Origin: Streptomyces sp. cg36
Lineage (GTDB): Bacteria; Actinomycetota; Actinomycetes; Streptomycetales; Streptomycetaceae
Assembly (NCBI RefSeq): GCF_041080675.1
Contig: NZ_CP163520.1
Location: forward strand, 7,035,501 to 7,099,500
Length of the DNA: 64,000 nucleotides
Reading direction: 5' to 3'
Both the position numbers and the translations under genes were made by a program. Below, piece by piece: positions 53,633 to 63,451 of this stretch. Within the stretch, counting starts at the first letter, position 1, and every line of letters begins with the position of its first letter. The notes beneath the pieces are model-generated. The model was not told the origin of the DNA. It ran no database searches and worked only from the letters and a program-made list of their open reading frames with translations.

Positions 53633-54912
53633 CCGCGCACCTCCCGGGCGTCCGGGGTGTCCCGCGTTTCCCGGGCACGCGCGCGTACCGCCGTGGCCCG
53701 CTCCCGTACCGCCCACACCGAGGCCACCGCGCCCGCGCCGGTGAACTCGGCCGCGACCAGCAGCCAGCCGGGGCCGTAGTGGTGGGCCGAGGCGAGCAGG
53801 CCGAACAGCGGGGGGCCGACGGCGAACCCTGCGAAGAAGCCGGCCGAGACCATGGCGGAGTCCTGTCCGGCGCGGCCCGGTTCGGCGCGCTGCATGACCA
53901 GGACCATCGACACGGCGTTGGCGGAGACGGCGAACACCCCGACGGCGACGGCCGCGACCCAGGCCAGCGGGTGCGCGTACGTGGAGGCGGCGAGGAGCAG
54001 GGCGGCGCCGACCGCGCCCGCGGCGAGCAGGCCCGGCAGCCACAGCGCGCGTTCGGGGCGTCCGGCGACCTTCGACCAGCCGACCCGCCCGACGACCCCG
54101 GCAACGCCCAGCACCGCGACGAGCGCGGCGGCCGAGGTGGGGCCGAGACCGAGCCGCCGCGAACCGTACAGCGCGAGGTAGGTGTTGACCGAGGCGATGC
54201 CGCAGCCCAGCAGGAGCGAGAAGCCGGTGAGCCAGGCGATCGCGCCGCGCGGCGGCCGGATGGGCGCGGCGGGCTTGGGCGGCGGGTCGGCGGGCAGTAC
54301 CCGGGCCGCCCAGACGGCGGCGGCCAGCGCCGTGCCCGCCGCCGTCCAGACCGCGCCGCGCCACCCGGCCGGTCCGGCCAGGGCGGCGAGCGGCAGCCCG
54401 GCCGCGAAGGCGCCCAGCTGCACGCCGGACTGCTTCATCCCGGTCACCGCACCCCGGCGTTCGGGCGCCACGGCGGCCAGGATCGCCTTGTTGGTGGCGG
54501 GGTTGGCGAGGGCCTGCGGCAGTCCGCCGAGGGCGACCGCCGCGAGCAGGAACCCGGCTCCGGGCGCCGCGCCGATCAGTGCGAGCGCCAGCGCCGACAC
54601 GAGCAGCAGGGCGACCAGGCAGCGGCGCGGGCCGACCGCGTCGACCACTTTGCCGCCCAGCGGCGAGAGCGCCGCGGCGGCGCCGAAGCCGATCGTGGTG
54701 GTGAGGCCGAGCACCGTGGGGGAGACGTCGAGGGCGGCGACGATGCGCGGGCCGAGCGCGCCCAGCAGGAACAGCTGGAGCATCGAGAACGCCATGGCGC
54801 AGGTCAGCAGCGCCGTCACGGTCCCCGTCACCGCCGTCCCCGACGGTTTCCTCGCCCCGCCGTTCCGGTCCGCCTCCACCGGTGCCCCCGCTTCCGTCCG
54901 GGCCCGGGGCAT
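53629..54912 (-). CDS. MFS transporter
   Basis: 427 residues from ATG 54912. Twelve hydrophobic helices; the conserved loop GGKVVDAVGPRRCLVALLL after helix 2 marks the major facilitator family, as does GLPQALANPATNKAILAAVAPERRGAVTGMK. The first ~25 residues are hydrophilic. It is coupled to the GH88-like gene (ATGA), so it may import the sugar acid that the hydrolase splits; a drug exporter is the alternative. Promoter copy 5 lies right before it. Confidence 0.85.
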   Translation of the reverse strand: MPRARTEAGAPVEADRNGGARKPSGTAVTGTVTALLTCAMAFSMLQLFLLGALGPRIVAALDVSPTVLGLTTTIGFGAAAALSPLGGKVVDAVGPRRCLVALLLVSALALALIGAAPGAGFLLAAVALGGLPQALANPATNKAILAAVAPERRGAVTGMKQSGVQLGAFAAGLPLAALAGPAGWRGAVWTAAGTALAAAVWAARVLPADPPPKPAAPIRPPRGAIAWLTGFSLLLGCGIASVNTYLALYGSRRLGLGPTSAAALVAVLGVAGVVGRVGWSKVAGRPERALWLPGLLAAGAVGAALLLAASTYAHPLAWVAAVAVGVFAVSANAVSMVLVMQRAEPGRAGQDSAMVSAGFFAGFAVGPPLFGLLASAHHYGPGWLLVAAEFTGAGAVASVWAVRERATAVRARARETRDTPDAREVRG

Positions 54913-54930
54913 CCCCCTGGGCTCCGAGAG

Positions 54931-54959
54931 AAGTCGGTGCGAACTGGGTTCCAGTTCCC
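54931..54959 (-). promoter_or_regulatory. ECF-type promoter, copy 5 (before MFS gene)
   Basis: On the minus strand GGGAACT (54959-54953), 16 nt, then CGACTT (54936-54931). Transcription would begin near 54924, giving a leader of only about 12 nt before the ATG. Confidence 0.55.
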
Positions 54960-55065
54960 CCGAGTTGAAGTGGCCTGGATCACATCGTGCGAGGCGCGGA
55001 AACACCGGATCATTGTTCGAACCCGGCGGTGCGACGCCGGAGGCGGATGCGAGGATGAGCGCGCC

Positions 55066-55863
55066 ATGACTGCCGGAGACTGTTGCCGCACTGTGCGGGC
55101 CGCGATGTTCGCGGCCCTCTGTGTGCTGCTCACGGCGCTGGGGCACGCCCTCATGTCCGGCTCCCCGGTGCCCTGGTGGGCACTCGGGTGCGGGCTGGTG
55201 GGCACCGGCGCCACGGCGTGGTGTCTGGCCGGGCGCGAGCGCGGCTTCGCGCAGGTGGTGGCCGTCGCCGTGGTGGCCCAGGTGGTGCTGCACGAACTGT
55301 TCTCGATGGCCCAGACGGCCGCGCGCCCACCCATGGGCGGGCCGGTCCCGGAGCAGGCCATGAGCGCGATGGGTTCCCCGGCGTCGATGGGTTCCCCGGC
55401 GTCGATGGAGTCCATGGCGTCCATGGGCTCCACGGGTTCGCTGGGTTCGCTGGGGTCCGTGGGTTCCCTCGGGCACATGAGCCACATGGGGTCCATGAGC
55501 CACATGGGCCATATGGAATCCATGGGTTCCATGAGCCACGGCATGTCCGGTATGGCGGGCATGCACGACATGGCGGGGATGCCGATGGGCCTCTCCTCCT
55601 TCGGGATGCTCGCCGCCCACCTCCTCGCCGCGCTGCTCTGCGGGCTGTGGCTCGCGTACGGCGAGCGCGCCGCCTTCCGGATCCTGCGCGCCGTCGCCGG
55701 ATGGCTCTTCGCCCCGCTGCGGCTGGTGCTGCCGCGGGCCGTCGCACCGCGCCGCCCGAGCGTGCGGACCCGGCGCGACCGTACCGTCCAGGCGCCCCGG
55801 CAGCTCTTCCTCGTCCACGCGATCACCTCAAGGGGCCCGCCCGCCGGGACCGCTGTCGTCTGA
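55066..55863 (+). CDS. Met/His-rich integral membrane protein, possible metal binder
   Basis: 265 residues. Three membrane helices in residues 8-80 (VRAAMFAALCVLLTALGHAL, VVAVAVVAQVVLHELF), then a loop at about 88-180 made of Met, Ser, Gly and His repeats (HMSHMGSMSHMGHMESM), then two helices (GMLAAHLLAALLCGLWLAYG) and a basic tail. Met/His clusters of this kind bind copper in proteins such as CopC/PcoA relatives; copper is inference. It is 145 bp upstream of the ECF sigma gene in the same direction. Confidence 0.75.
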   Translation: MTAGDCCRTVRAAMFAALCVLLTALGHALMSGSPVPWWALGCGLVGTGATAWCLAGRERGFAQVVAVAVVAQVVLHELFSMAQTAARPPMGGPVPEQAMSAMGSPASMGSPASMESMASMGSTGSLGSLGSVGSLGHMSHMGSMSHMGHMESMGSMSHGMSGMAGMHDMAGMPMGLSSFGMLAAHLLAALLCGLWLAYGERAAFRILRAVAGWLFAPLRLVLPRAVAPRRPSVRTRRDRTVQAPRQLFLVHAITSRGPPAGTAVV

Positions 55864-56008
55864 CGACAGCCGGATCCCCGCGGCGCCCCGGGACATGACC
55901 TCCCCGGCGCCCCGGGCATCGGCCGCACGCCTCGTGCCGCCGTACCCCTTCACCGGGCCCGCCGTCCGCGCGCCGGTCCGGAACCCGGATTCCCGAGAAG
56001 GACACCAG

Positions 56009-56614
56009 GTGATCACTCCTGCCCTGCCCAGCTCGCGCGACGAGTCCACGGACCAGGCGATAACCGCCTGGGCGCTGGCCGCCCGCGCCGGAGACCCCGA
56101 GGCCGTGGAGCACTTCGTCCGCGCCCTCCACCGCGACGTACGCCGTTACGTCACCTACCTCGGCGCCGATCCGCAGGCCGCCGACGACCTCACCCAGGAC
56201 ACGTTCCTGCGGGCGCTCGGCAGTCTGCACCGGTTCGAGGGCCGCTCCTCCGCCCGTACCTGGCTGCTGTCGATCGCCCGCCGGGCGGTGATCGACAACC
56301 TGCGGTACGCCGCCGCGCGCCCCCGGGTGTCGGACACCGACGACTGGCAGTCGGCCGCCGAGCGCGCCCAGCCGCGCGGGCTGCCCGGCTTCGACGACGG
56401 GGTGGTGCTCGCCGATCTGCTGGCCGCGCTGCCGGACGAGCGCCGGGAGGCGTTCGTGCTGACCCAGCTCCTCGGGCTGCCCTACGCGGACGCGGCCCAG
56501 GTGAGCAACTGCCCGGTCGGCACGGTCCGTTCCAGGGTGGCGCGGGCCCGCGCGGCCCTCATCGAACGGCTGCGGCACGCCGAGCGCGGCGAACTCGTCG
56601 GCGCCCCCGCCTGA
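56009..56614 (+). CDS. ECF sigma factor
   Basis: 201 residues from GTG 56009, with AAGGA upstream; an ATG at 55895 is open but has no site. Sigma-70 region 2 at about 20-90 (DDLTQDTFLRALGSLHRFEG, RTWLLSIARRAVIDNLR) and region 4 at 125-185 (LPDERREAFVLTQLLGLPYA, CPVGTVRSRVARARAALIERL). No region 1 or 3. No anti-sigma gene directly adjoins; the Met-rich membrane protein upstream is the only candidate partner. It is the natural candidate to read the GGGAAC-N16-CGAC promoters, though no such site lies in front of the gene itself. Confidence 0.92.
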   Translation: MITPALPSSRDESTDQAITAWALAARAGDPEAVEHFVRALHRDVRRYVTYLGADPQAADDLTQDTFLRALGSLHRFEGRSSARTWLLSIARRAVIDNLRYAAARPRVSDTDDWQSAAERAQPRGLPGFDDGVVLADLLAALPDERREAFVLTQLLGLPYADAAQVSNCPVGTVRSRVARARAALIERLRHAERGELVGAPA

Positions 56615-56617
56615 GCA

Positions 56618-56660
56618 CCGCGAAGGCCCGGACCGCGCGCTGCGGTCCGGGCCTTCGCGG
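56618..56660. terminator. bidirectional terminator
   Basis: A perfect 19-bp stem (56618-56636 with 56642-56660; core AAGGCCCGGACCGC) with loop GCGCT, between the sigma gene stop and the convergent meaB stop. Confidence 0.9.
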
Positions 56661-56668
56661 CACGGCTC

Positions 56669-57664
56669 CTACGGGGTGCTCTCGGGCCCGCCCTGGAACG
56701 CGCCCAGGATGCGTTCGGCGGCCAGCGTCGGTGTGAGTTCGCCCGCGCGCACGCTCCGTTCGAGCGCGGGCGCGAGGTCGCGCACCGCCGGATGGGCGCG
56801 CAGCCGGTCCAGGAGCTCGTCGCGGACCATCGTCCAGGTCCAGTCGACCTGCTGGTCACGGCGCTTGGCGGCGAGCCTGCCGGTGGAGTCGAGCAGCGTG
56901 CGGTGCTGGTCCAGGCGCTCCCACACGGTGTCGAGGCCGCTGGACTCACGGGCGCTGCAGCACAGCACCGGGGGAGTCCAGGCCGCGTCCGCGGGGTGCA
57001 TCAGCCGCAGCGCGCCCGCCAGTTCGCGCGCCGCCGACTTCGCGTCGCGCTCGTGCGGGCCGTCCGCCTTGTTCACGGCGATCACGTCGGCCAGTTCCAG
57101 GACGCCCTTCTTGATGCCCTGGAGCTGGTCACCGGTGCGGGCCAGGGTGAGCAGCAGGAACGAGTCGACCATGTTCGCGACCGTGGTCTCGGACTGGCCG
57201 ACGCCGACCGTCTCCACCAGTACCACGTCGTAGCCGGCGGCCTCCATCACCACCATGGACTCACGGGTGGCCTTGGCGACGCCGCCCAGCGTGCCCGCGC
57301 TCGGCGAGGGCCGGACGAACGCCGCCGGATCCACCGCCAGCCGCTCCATCCGCGTCTTGTCGCCGAGGATGGAGCCGCCCGTACGGGTGGAGGACGGGTC
57401 GACGGCCAGGACCGCCACCCGGTGGCCGAGCCCGGTCAGCATCGTGCCGAAGGCGTCGATGAAGGTGGACTTGCCCACCCCGGGCACCCCGCTGATGCCG
57501 ATCCGCCGCGCGCGGCCCGCGTGCGGCAGCAGCTCGGTGAGCAACTGCTGGGCGAGCGCGCGGTGGTCGGGCCGGGTGGACTCGACGAGGGTGATCGCCC
57601 GGGCCACGAAGGCCCGCTTCCCGTCGAGCACGCCCTTGGCGTAACTGTCGAGATCGATGCGCAC
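56669..57664 (-). CDS. meaB: methylmalonyl-CoA mutase-associated GTPase MeaB
   Basis: 331 residues. P-loop GVPGVGKSTFIDAFG, switch region VDPSSTRTGGSILGDKTRM, DVVLVETVGVGQSE and base motif NKADGPHERD. It guards the mutase: it gates loading of adenosylcobalamin and ejects damaged cofactor. Starts 6 bp after the large subunit stop, so it is the third gene of the mutase operon. Confidence 0.95.
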   Translation of the reverse strand: MRIDLDSYAKGVLDGKRAFVARAITLVESTRPDHRALAQQLLTELLPHAGRARRIGISGVPGVGKSTFIDAFGTMLTGLGHRVAVLAVDPSSTRTGGSILGDKTRMERLAVDPAAFVRPSPSAGTLGGVAKATRESMVVMEAAGYDVVLVETVGVGQSETTVANMVDSFLLLTLARTGDQLQGIKKGVLELADVIAVNKADGPHERDAKSAARELAGALRLMHPADAAWTPPVLCCSARESSGLDTVWERLDQHRTLLDSTGRLAAKRRDQQVDWTWTMVRDELLDRLRAHPAVRDLAPALERSVRAGELTPTLAAERILGAFQGGPESTP

Positions 57665-57670
57665 GGGCGG

Positions 57671-59860
57671 CTACAGCTCGTCGTGGCCCAGCGCCGCGCC
57701 GAGCCGCGTCACCAGGTCGTACGCCGCGTCCGGGATGACCGTGCCGGGCGGGAAGACCGCCGCCGCGCCCATCTCCAGGAGGGTCGGGACGTCCTGCGGC
57801 GGGATGACACCGCCGACGACGACCATGATGTCCTCCCGTCCCTCGGCCGCCAGCTCCTCGCGGAGCGCCGGGACGAGGGTGAGGTGGCCCGCGGCCAGCG
57901 ACGACACACCGACGATGTGCACGTCCGCCTCGACCGCCTGCCGGGCCACCTCGGCCGGGGTCTGGAAGAGCGGGCCGACGTCGACGTCGAAGCCCAGGTC
58001 GGCGAAGGCGGTGGCGATCACCTTCTGGCCGCGGTCGTGGCCGTCCTGGCCCATCTTGGCGACCAGGATGCGCGGACGGCGGCCCTCCGCCTCGTCGAAG
58101 CGGTCCACCAGGGCGCGGGTGCGCTCCACGGAAGGCGACTCCCCTGCTTCGGTGCGGTACACGCCGGAGATCGTACGGGTCTGCGCCGCGTGGCGCCCGT
58201 ACACCTTCTCCAGCGCGTCCGAGATCTCGCCGACCGTCGACTTGGCGCGGGCCGCGTTCACGGCCAGCTCCAGCAGGTTGCCGGTGCCGGAGGACGCGGC
58301 GTCCGTCAGCGCGCGCAGCGCGTCCTGGCAGGCCGCCTCGTCGCGCTCCTCGCGCAGCCGCCGCAGCTTGGCGATCTGCTGGGCGCGCACCGAGGAGTTG
58401 TCGACCTTGAGGACGTCGATCTGCTCGTCGTTCTCCACCCGGTACTTGTTGACGCCGATCACCGGCTGGCGCCCGGAGTCGATGCGCGCCTGGGTGCGGG
58501 CGGCGGCCTCCTCGACGCGCAGCTTCGGGATGCCCGCGTCGATGGCCTGGGCCATGCCGCCGGCCGCCTCGACCTCCTGGATGTGCTGCCAGGCCCGGCG
58601 CGCCAGGTCGTAGGTGAGCTTCTCCACGTAGGCGCTGCCGCCCCACGGGTCGATGGACCGCGTGGTGCCCGACTCCTGCTGGATGAGCAGCTGGGTGTTG
58701 CGGGCGATGCGCGCCGAGAAGTCGGTCGGCAGGGCCAGCGCCTCGTCGAGCGCGTTGGTGTGCAGCGACTGGGTGTGGCCCTGGGTGGCGGCCATCGCCT
58801 CCACGCAGGTGCGGGTGACGTTGTTGAACACGTCCTGGGCGGTCAGCGACCAGCCCGAGGTCTGCGAATGGGTGCGCAGCGAGAGGGACTTGGTGTTCTT
58901 CGGGTCGAACTGCTTGACCAGCCGCGCCCACAGCAGCCGGGCCGCGCGCATCTTCGCGATCTCCATGAAGAAGTTCATGCCGATGGCCCAGAAGAAGGAG
59001 AGCCGGGGCGCGAACGCGTCGACGTCCAGCCCCGCCGCCTGTCCGGCCCGCAGGTACTCCACCCCGTCCGCCAGCGTGTACGCCAGCTCCAGATCGGCGG
59101 TCGCACCCGCTTCCTGGATGTGGTAGCCCGAGATGGAGATCGAGTTGTAGCGCGGCATCCGCTGCGAGGTGTACGCGAAGATGTCGGAGATGATCCGCAT
59201 CGAGGGACCCGGCGGATAGATGTAGGTGTTGCGGACCATGAACTCCTTGAGGATGTCGTTCTGGATGGTCCCGGCCAGCTTCTCGGGCGGTACGCCCTGC
59301 TCCTCGGCGGCCACGATGTAGAGCGCGAGAACGGGCAGCACCGCGCCGTTCATCGTCATCGACACCGTCATCCTGTCCAGCGGGATCCCGTCGAACAGCT
59401 GGCGCATGTCGTAGATGGAGTCGATCGCCACGCCCGCCATGCCGACGTCACCGGTGACGCGCGGGTGGTCGCTGTCGTAGCCGCGGTGGGTCGGCAGGTC
59501 GAAGGCGACCGACAGGCCCTTCTGGCCGGCCGCCAGATTGCGCCGGTAGAAGGCGTTGGACTCCTCGGCCGTGGAGAACCCGGCGTACTGCCGGATCGTC
59601 CAGGGCTGGTTGACGTACATCGTCGGGTAGGGGCCGCGCAGATACGGCGCCACCCCCGGATACGTCTCCAGGAAGTCCAGGCCCTCCAGGTCGCGCGAGG
59701 TGTAGAGCGGCTTGACGGCGATGCCCTCCGGGGTCTCCCACAGCATCTCGCCGTCGGCTCTCCCGGTGGACTCCTTCACCGCCGTACGCCACTGGTCCTC
59801 AAAACCGTCGCCGGGGGCCTCCGGCGTCAGCGGCAGCTCCGAGAAGTCGGGGATCGTCAT
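57671..59860 (-). CDS. mutB: methylmalonyl-CoA mutase large (alpha) subunit
   Basis: 729 residues from ATG 59860, overlapping the small-subunit stop by 4 bp. N-terminal catalytic barrel with [18 protein letters not shown] and [16 protein letters not shown], and the C-terminal B12 domain with the cobalt-ligand motif [15 protein letters not shown] and [10 protein letters not shown]. It interconverts succinyl-CoA and methylmalonyl-CoA with adenosylcobalamin, feeding propionate use or polyketide extender units. Confidence 0.96.
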   Translation of the reverse strand: MTIPDFSELPLTPEAPGDGFEDQWRTAVKESTGRADGEMLWETPEGIAVKPLYTSRDLEGLDFLETYPGVAPYLRGPYPTMYVNQPWTIRQYAGFSTAEESNAFYRRNLAAGQKGLSVAFDLPTHRGYDSDHPRVTGDVGMAGVAIDSIYDMRQLFDGIPLDRMTVSMTMNGAVLPVLALYIVAAEEQGVPPEKLAGTIQNDILKEFMVRNTYIYPPGPSMRIISDIFAYTSQRMPRYNSISISGYHIQEAGATADLELAYTLADGVEYLRAGQAAGLDVDAFAPRLSFFWAIGMNFFMEIAKMRAARLLWARLVKQFDPKNTKSLSLRTHSQTSGWSLTAQDVFNNVTRTCVEAMAATQGHTQSLHTNALDEALALPTDFSARIARNTQLLIQQESGTTRSIDPWGGSAYVEKLTYDLARRAWQHIQEVEAAGGMAQAIDAGIPKLRVEEAAARTQARIDSGRQPVIGVNKYRVENDEQIDVLKVDNSSVRAQQIAKLRRLREERDEAACQDALRALTDAASSGTGNLLELAVNAARAKSTVGEISDALEKVYGRHAAQTRTISGVYRTEAGESPSVERTRALVDRFDEAEGRRPRILVAKMGQDGHDRGQKVIATAFADLGFDVDVGPLFQTPAEVARQAVEADVHIVGVSSLAAGHLTLVPALREELAAEGREDIMVVVGGVIPPQDVPTLLEMGAAAVFPPGTVIPDAAYDLVTRLGAALGHDEL

Positions 59861-61707
59861 GACGCCACTCCCATGAGGTCGAGGGCGGAGGAGAGCACGG
59901 CCACGGCGTCGCAACCCGCGAAGACGTACTCGTCGACACCGGCGAAGTCACCGCGCCCGGCCAGGTACACGCGGCGGGCACCGGCGGACCGCAGGGCCTC
60001 GGCGACGGCCTCGGCCTGCTCGGTGTAGAGGGCGTCGGAGGAGCACAGACAGGCCACTTCGGCGCCGCTGGCGGCGAACGCCCCGGCGACGGTCGACGCG
60101 TCCACCGACACCGGGTCGTGGACCGGCTCGATGCCGCCCGCCTGGAAGAGGTTGGCGGCGAAGGTGGCGCGGCCGGTGTGCGCGGCGGCCGGGCCGAGCG
60201 CGGCCAGGAACACCTTGGGGCGCGCCCCGGTCTCCGTCAGCCGTGCGTCCGAGCGGGTGCGGAGCTCCTCGAACGCCTCGTCGCGGCGCACCCGGGGAAG
60301 TCCTCCCGAGGGCTGGGCCGGGGCGGGTTCGCGCGCGACGGCGCGCTCCGCGAGGTGCGGGAACTCGCTGACGCCGGTGACCGGTTCGCGGCGCTTGGCC
60401 AGCTCGCGCGAGCGCTCCGCCCAGGTCGCGGCGAGCCGCTCGGCGATCAGGCCGGAGCGCAGCGCCGCGGCCTGGCCGCCCGCGCGCTCGATCGTGCGGA
60501 AGAACTCCCAGGCGGCGTCGGCGAGTTCGGCGGTGAGCCGCTCCACGTACCAGGAGCCGCCCGCCGGGTCGATGACCCTGGCCAGGTGCGACTCCTCCAG
60601 CAGGATGGCGGAGGTGTTGCGGGCGATGCGGCGCGCGAAGGCGTCCGGCAGGCCCAGCGAGTGGTCGAAGGGCAGCACCGTGACGGCGTCCGCGCCGCCG
60701 ACCCCGGCGCCCAGGCAGGCCACCGTGGTCCGCAGCATGTTCACCCACGGGTCGCGACGGGTCATCATCACCGGCGACGTCACCGCGTGCTGGCGCTGTC
60801 CGCCGGCGGCGGGAGCGCCGCTCGCCTCGGCGACGCGCGCCCACAGCCGGCGCGCCGCGCGCAGTTTGGCGATGGTGAGGAACTGGTCGGCGGTGGCCGC
60901 GTAACGGAACTCCAGCTGGCCGCAGGCCGCCTCGACGGAGAGGCCCGCCCCGGTCAGCGCGCGCAGATAGGCGACGCCGGTGGCCAGTGACGCGCCGAGC
61001 TCCTGGGCGGCCGAGCCGCCCGCCTCGTGGTACGGCAGCGCGTCCACGGTGAGCGCGCGCAGCCCGGGGTGGCGCCCGGCGCACAGCCGGGCCAGCTCCA
61101 GGGCGGCGGCCGGGTCCAGCTCCTCGCCGGTACGGGCCTCGTGGCCGAGCGGGTCGGCGCCGAGGGTGCCGCGCGCGGCGTCGTCCGGGACACCGCGCTC
61201 GGCGTACAGGCGCAGCAGCTCGCGTGCGGCGGGCTCATAGTCGCTTCCCGCGTCCAGGGCCACCGGCGCGAGGTCGAGGTAGACGCCGTCGAGGGCGCGC
61301 GCGAGTCCGGAGACGGGGATCCCGCCCCGGCCCACGGGCAGCCAGAGCGAGGTGACGCCGTTCTCCAGGTCCGCGAGCACGGCCTCGTTGACCCGCGCGG
61401 GATCCGTTCCGGCGTGGCGCTGTCGTACGCCCCAGCCGTCGGCCGCGTTGCCCTCGGCCCGGCGGCCTCGGACAAAGGGGGCGAAGCCGGGGTAACCGGC
61501 ATCGGGCGCGGTGTCGCGCGCGGTGTACAGGGGCCGGGTGGTGAGCCCGTCCTCCACGGGGGTGGACAGCGCCTCCTCGGCAGCCGTGCCCGAGACATCT
61601 TTACCCGATTTGCGCAGCACGCCTTCCACGAGGCGCTGCCACTGCTCATGGGTTGCATCAGGGAACTCGGCGGCCAGCGAAAGCCCGTCGTCAGGCAGGA
61701 CCGTCAT
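59857..61707 (-). CDS. mutA: methylmalonyl-CoA mutase small (beta) subunit
   Basis: 616 residues. Mutase-like barrel ([42 protein letters not shown] stretch) but with a B12 domain that lacks DxHxxG, as expected for the non-catalytic subunit. It stabilises MutB. First gene of mutA-mutB-meaB. No cobalamin riboswitch is visible in the 219 bp upstream. Confidence 0.94.
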   Translation of the reverse strand: MTVLPDDGLSLAAEFPDATHEQWQRLVEGVLRKSGKDVSGTAAEEALSTPVEDGLTTRPLYTARDTAPDAGYPGFAPFVRGRRAEGNAADGWGVRQRHAGTDPARVNEAVLADLENGVTSLWLPVGRGGIPVSGLARALDGVYLDLAPVALDAGSDYEPAARELLRLYAERGVPDDAARGTLGADPLGHEARTGEELDPAAALELARLCAGRHPGLRALTVDALPYHEAGGSAAQELGASLATGVAYLRALTGAGLSVEAACGQLEFRYAATADQFLTIAKLRAARRLWARVAEASGAPAAGGQRQHAVTSPVMMTRRDPWVNMLRTTVACLGAGVGGADAVTVLPFDHSLGLPDAFARRIARNTSAILLEESHLARVIDPAGGSWYVERLTAELADAAWEFFRTIERAGGQAAALRSGLIAERLAATWAERSRELAKRREPVTGVSEFPHLAERAVAREPAPAQPSGGLPRVRRDEAFEELRTRSDARLTETGARPKVFLAALGPAAAHTGRATFAANLFQAGGIEPVHDPVSVDASTVAGAFAASGAEVACLCSSDALYTEQAEAVAEALRSAGARRVYLAGRGDFAGVDEYVFAGCDAVAVLSSALDLMGVAS

Positions 61708-61926
61708 GCTCAGATGCTAGGGCAGTGGCGCAAAGGTGCAGCAGAGGGAGCGCCTGTGACCTTGCCCTCTCCGGAACGCTCTTGATCCTTTCAGGGCGGT
61801 GCCGTATCCGGGGCGGCACCCGGGGCGGACAGGGGGTGTGTTCGTGGTCGCAACCGGCCGTACCGCCCTGTTCGCGGCATCGCGCCGCCCGCCCCGCGGA
61901 CACCTCCGGTGGCCGGTTTCCGCGCG

Positions 61927-63348
61927 TCAGAGCAGCGCGTGCAGCTCGGCCCGTCCGATCAGCCCCACGCCGTGCCCGTCGTGCACCACCACCGCGGTCT
62001 CCGCGCCCCGCTCCGCCAGCTCGGCCAGCGCCGACCGCGCGCTCTCGCCCGCGCCGAAGTGCGGCAGGGGTGCGCCGAGGTGGTCGCGGACGAGCGCGTC
62101 CGGCTCGACCGTGCCGTCTTCCAGCCCGGCCGCCAGCGCGTCCAGCGACACGGATCCGGCCAGCTCCGGCACGGTCGGCCGGCGCCCCGGCCCCACCGGG
62201 CACGGCCCGGCCGGCAGCACCCCGGGCAGCCCCCGGTCCCGCCGCGCCCGCAGCACGTCGAGCGCCTCGGCCACCGTGGCCAGCCGGTTCACATACGGCA
62301 GCGGGCGCGTCCGTACCGCCTCCGGCACCGCGTCCCCGACCCGCGCCCCGCTCTCGGCGCCGTCGCCGCCGTCCAGGAAGCCGAGCCGCAGCAGCCACGC
62401 GTCGTTGAAGTACTTCGAGAGATACTGGCGCCCCGAGTCCGGCAGGATCACCACCACCAGCGACTCGGGCCCGAGCCCGGCCGCCACCCGCTGCGCCGCG
62501 GCCACCGCCAGACCTGCCGAACCGCCGACCATCAGGCCCTGCTCACGGGCGAGTTGACGAACCGTCAGCAGCGCTTCGCGATCGCTCACGGGGATCACCT
62601 CGTCGACCACGTTCTGGTCGTAGGAGGTGGGCCAGACGTCCTCCACCGTCTCCGGGTGGCGCACATGGCCGGTGGCCTCCACGAAGTACGGTCGGCCGTC
62701 GCCGCCCGAATACACCGACGCCGCCGGGTCGGCGCCGGTCACCCGGACCGCGCCGCCGCTGACTTCCTTCAGATGGCGCCCGGTGCCGCTGATCGTCCCG
62801 CCGGTGCCGACGCACGCCACCAGGTGGGTGACCCGGCCGTCGGTCTGGCGCCAGATCTCGGGGCCGGTGGTGGCGTAGTGCGCGCCGGGGTTGGCCGGGT
62901 TGTCGTACTGCCCGGCGAGCCAGCCGCCCGGGGTCTCCTCGGCGATCCGCGCGGCCGTGTTGAAGACGTTCTGCGGGTCCTCGGCGGGCAGTCCGCCCGG
63001 CCGCACGACCACCTCCGCGCCGTATCCGCGCAGCGTGGCGATCTTCTCGGCGCTCGTCTTGTCCGGCACGACGAGCACCGCCCGGTACCCCTTGGCGGCG
63101 GCCACCATCGCCAGGCCCGCCCCGGTGTTGCCGGAGGTCGCCTCGACGATCGTGCCGCCGGGCCGCAGCACCCCGTCCCGCTCCGCCCGCTCGACCATGT
63201 GCCGCCCGACGCGGTCCTTCACGCTGCCGCCCGCGCTGAGGTATTCGAGCTTGGCGTAGAGCGGGGCCGACGCCTCGCCGCCGGGGGTGCGCAGCCGCAC
63301 CAGAGGGGTGCCGCCGATGAGTTCGAGCACTGACTCGTGAACATCCAT
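61927..63348 (-). CDS. cystathionine beta-synthase
   Basis: 473 residues. Fold-type-II PLP enzyme: PLP lysine K44 in GGSVKDRVG, EATSGNTGAGLAMVAA, and VGTGGTISGTGRHLKE. Residues about 340-473 hold a CBS-domain pair (YVNRLATVAEALDVLRARR; ERGAETAVVVHDGHGVGLIG) that regulates the enzyme. It joins serine and homocysteine to cystathionine, linking methionine and cysteine. O-acetylserine-type cysteine synthase with CBS pair is the alternative. Confidence 0.9.
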   Translation of the reverse strand: MDVHESVLELIGGTPLVRLRTPGGEASAPLYAKLEYLSAGGSVKDRVGRHMVERAERDGVLRPGGTIVEATSGNTGAGLAMVAAAKGYRAVLVVPDKTSAEKIATLRGYGAEVVVRPGGLPAEDPQNVFNTAARIAEETPGGWLAGQYDNPANPGAHYATTGPEIWRQTDGRVTHLVACVGTGGTISGTGRHLKEVSGGAVRVTGADPAASVYSGGDGRPYFVEATGHVRHPETVEDVWPTSYDQNVVDEVIPVSDREALLTVRQLAREQGLMVGGSAGLAVAAAQRVAAGLGPESLVVVILPDSGRQYLSKYFNDAWLLRLGFLDGGDGAESGARVGDAVPEAVRTRPLPYVNRLATVAEALDVLRARRDRGLPGVLPAGPCPVGPGRRPTVPELAGSVSLDALAAGLEDGTVEPDALVRDHLGAPLPHFGAGESARSALAELAERGAETAVVVHDGHGVGLIGRAELHALL

Positions 63349-63406
63349 GCCGGTGAGCCTAAAGGCTGTCCGGCGCCCCCGCCGGGGCCGTCGGACGGGA
63401 CCTGGA

Positions 63407-63444
63407 GGTGCGGGCCCGGCGAACCGTTTCGCCGGACCCGCACC
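63407..63444 (-). terminator. terminator of the tyrosinase gene
   Basis: GGTGCGGGCCCGGCGAA (63407-63423) pairs with TTCGCCGGACCCGCACC (63428-63444), one mismatch, loop CCGT. It lies 8 bp past the tyrosinase stop, on the side away from its start. Confidence 0.85.
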
Positions 63445-63451
63445 CGCCGCA

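Noticed and set aside
55979..55984. GGAACC before the ECF sigma gene, possible autoregulation
   Set aside because: It is only 25 bp from the start codon and no CGAC follows at 16 nt, so it cannot be the same kind of promoter.
61708..61926. Possible cobalamin riboswitch before mutA
   Set aside because: I looked for a B12-box-like element and a large multi-stem leader. The 219-bp gap shows neither.
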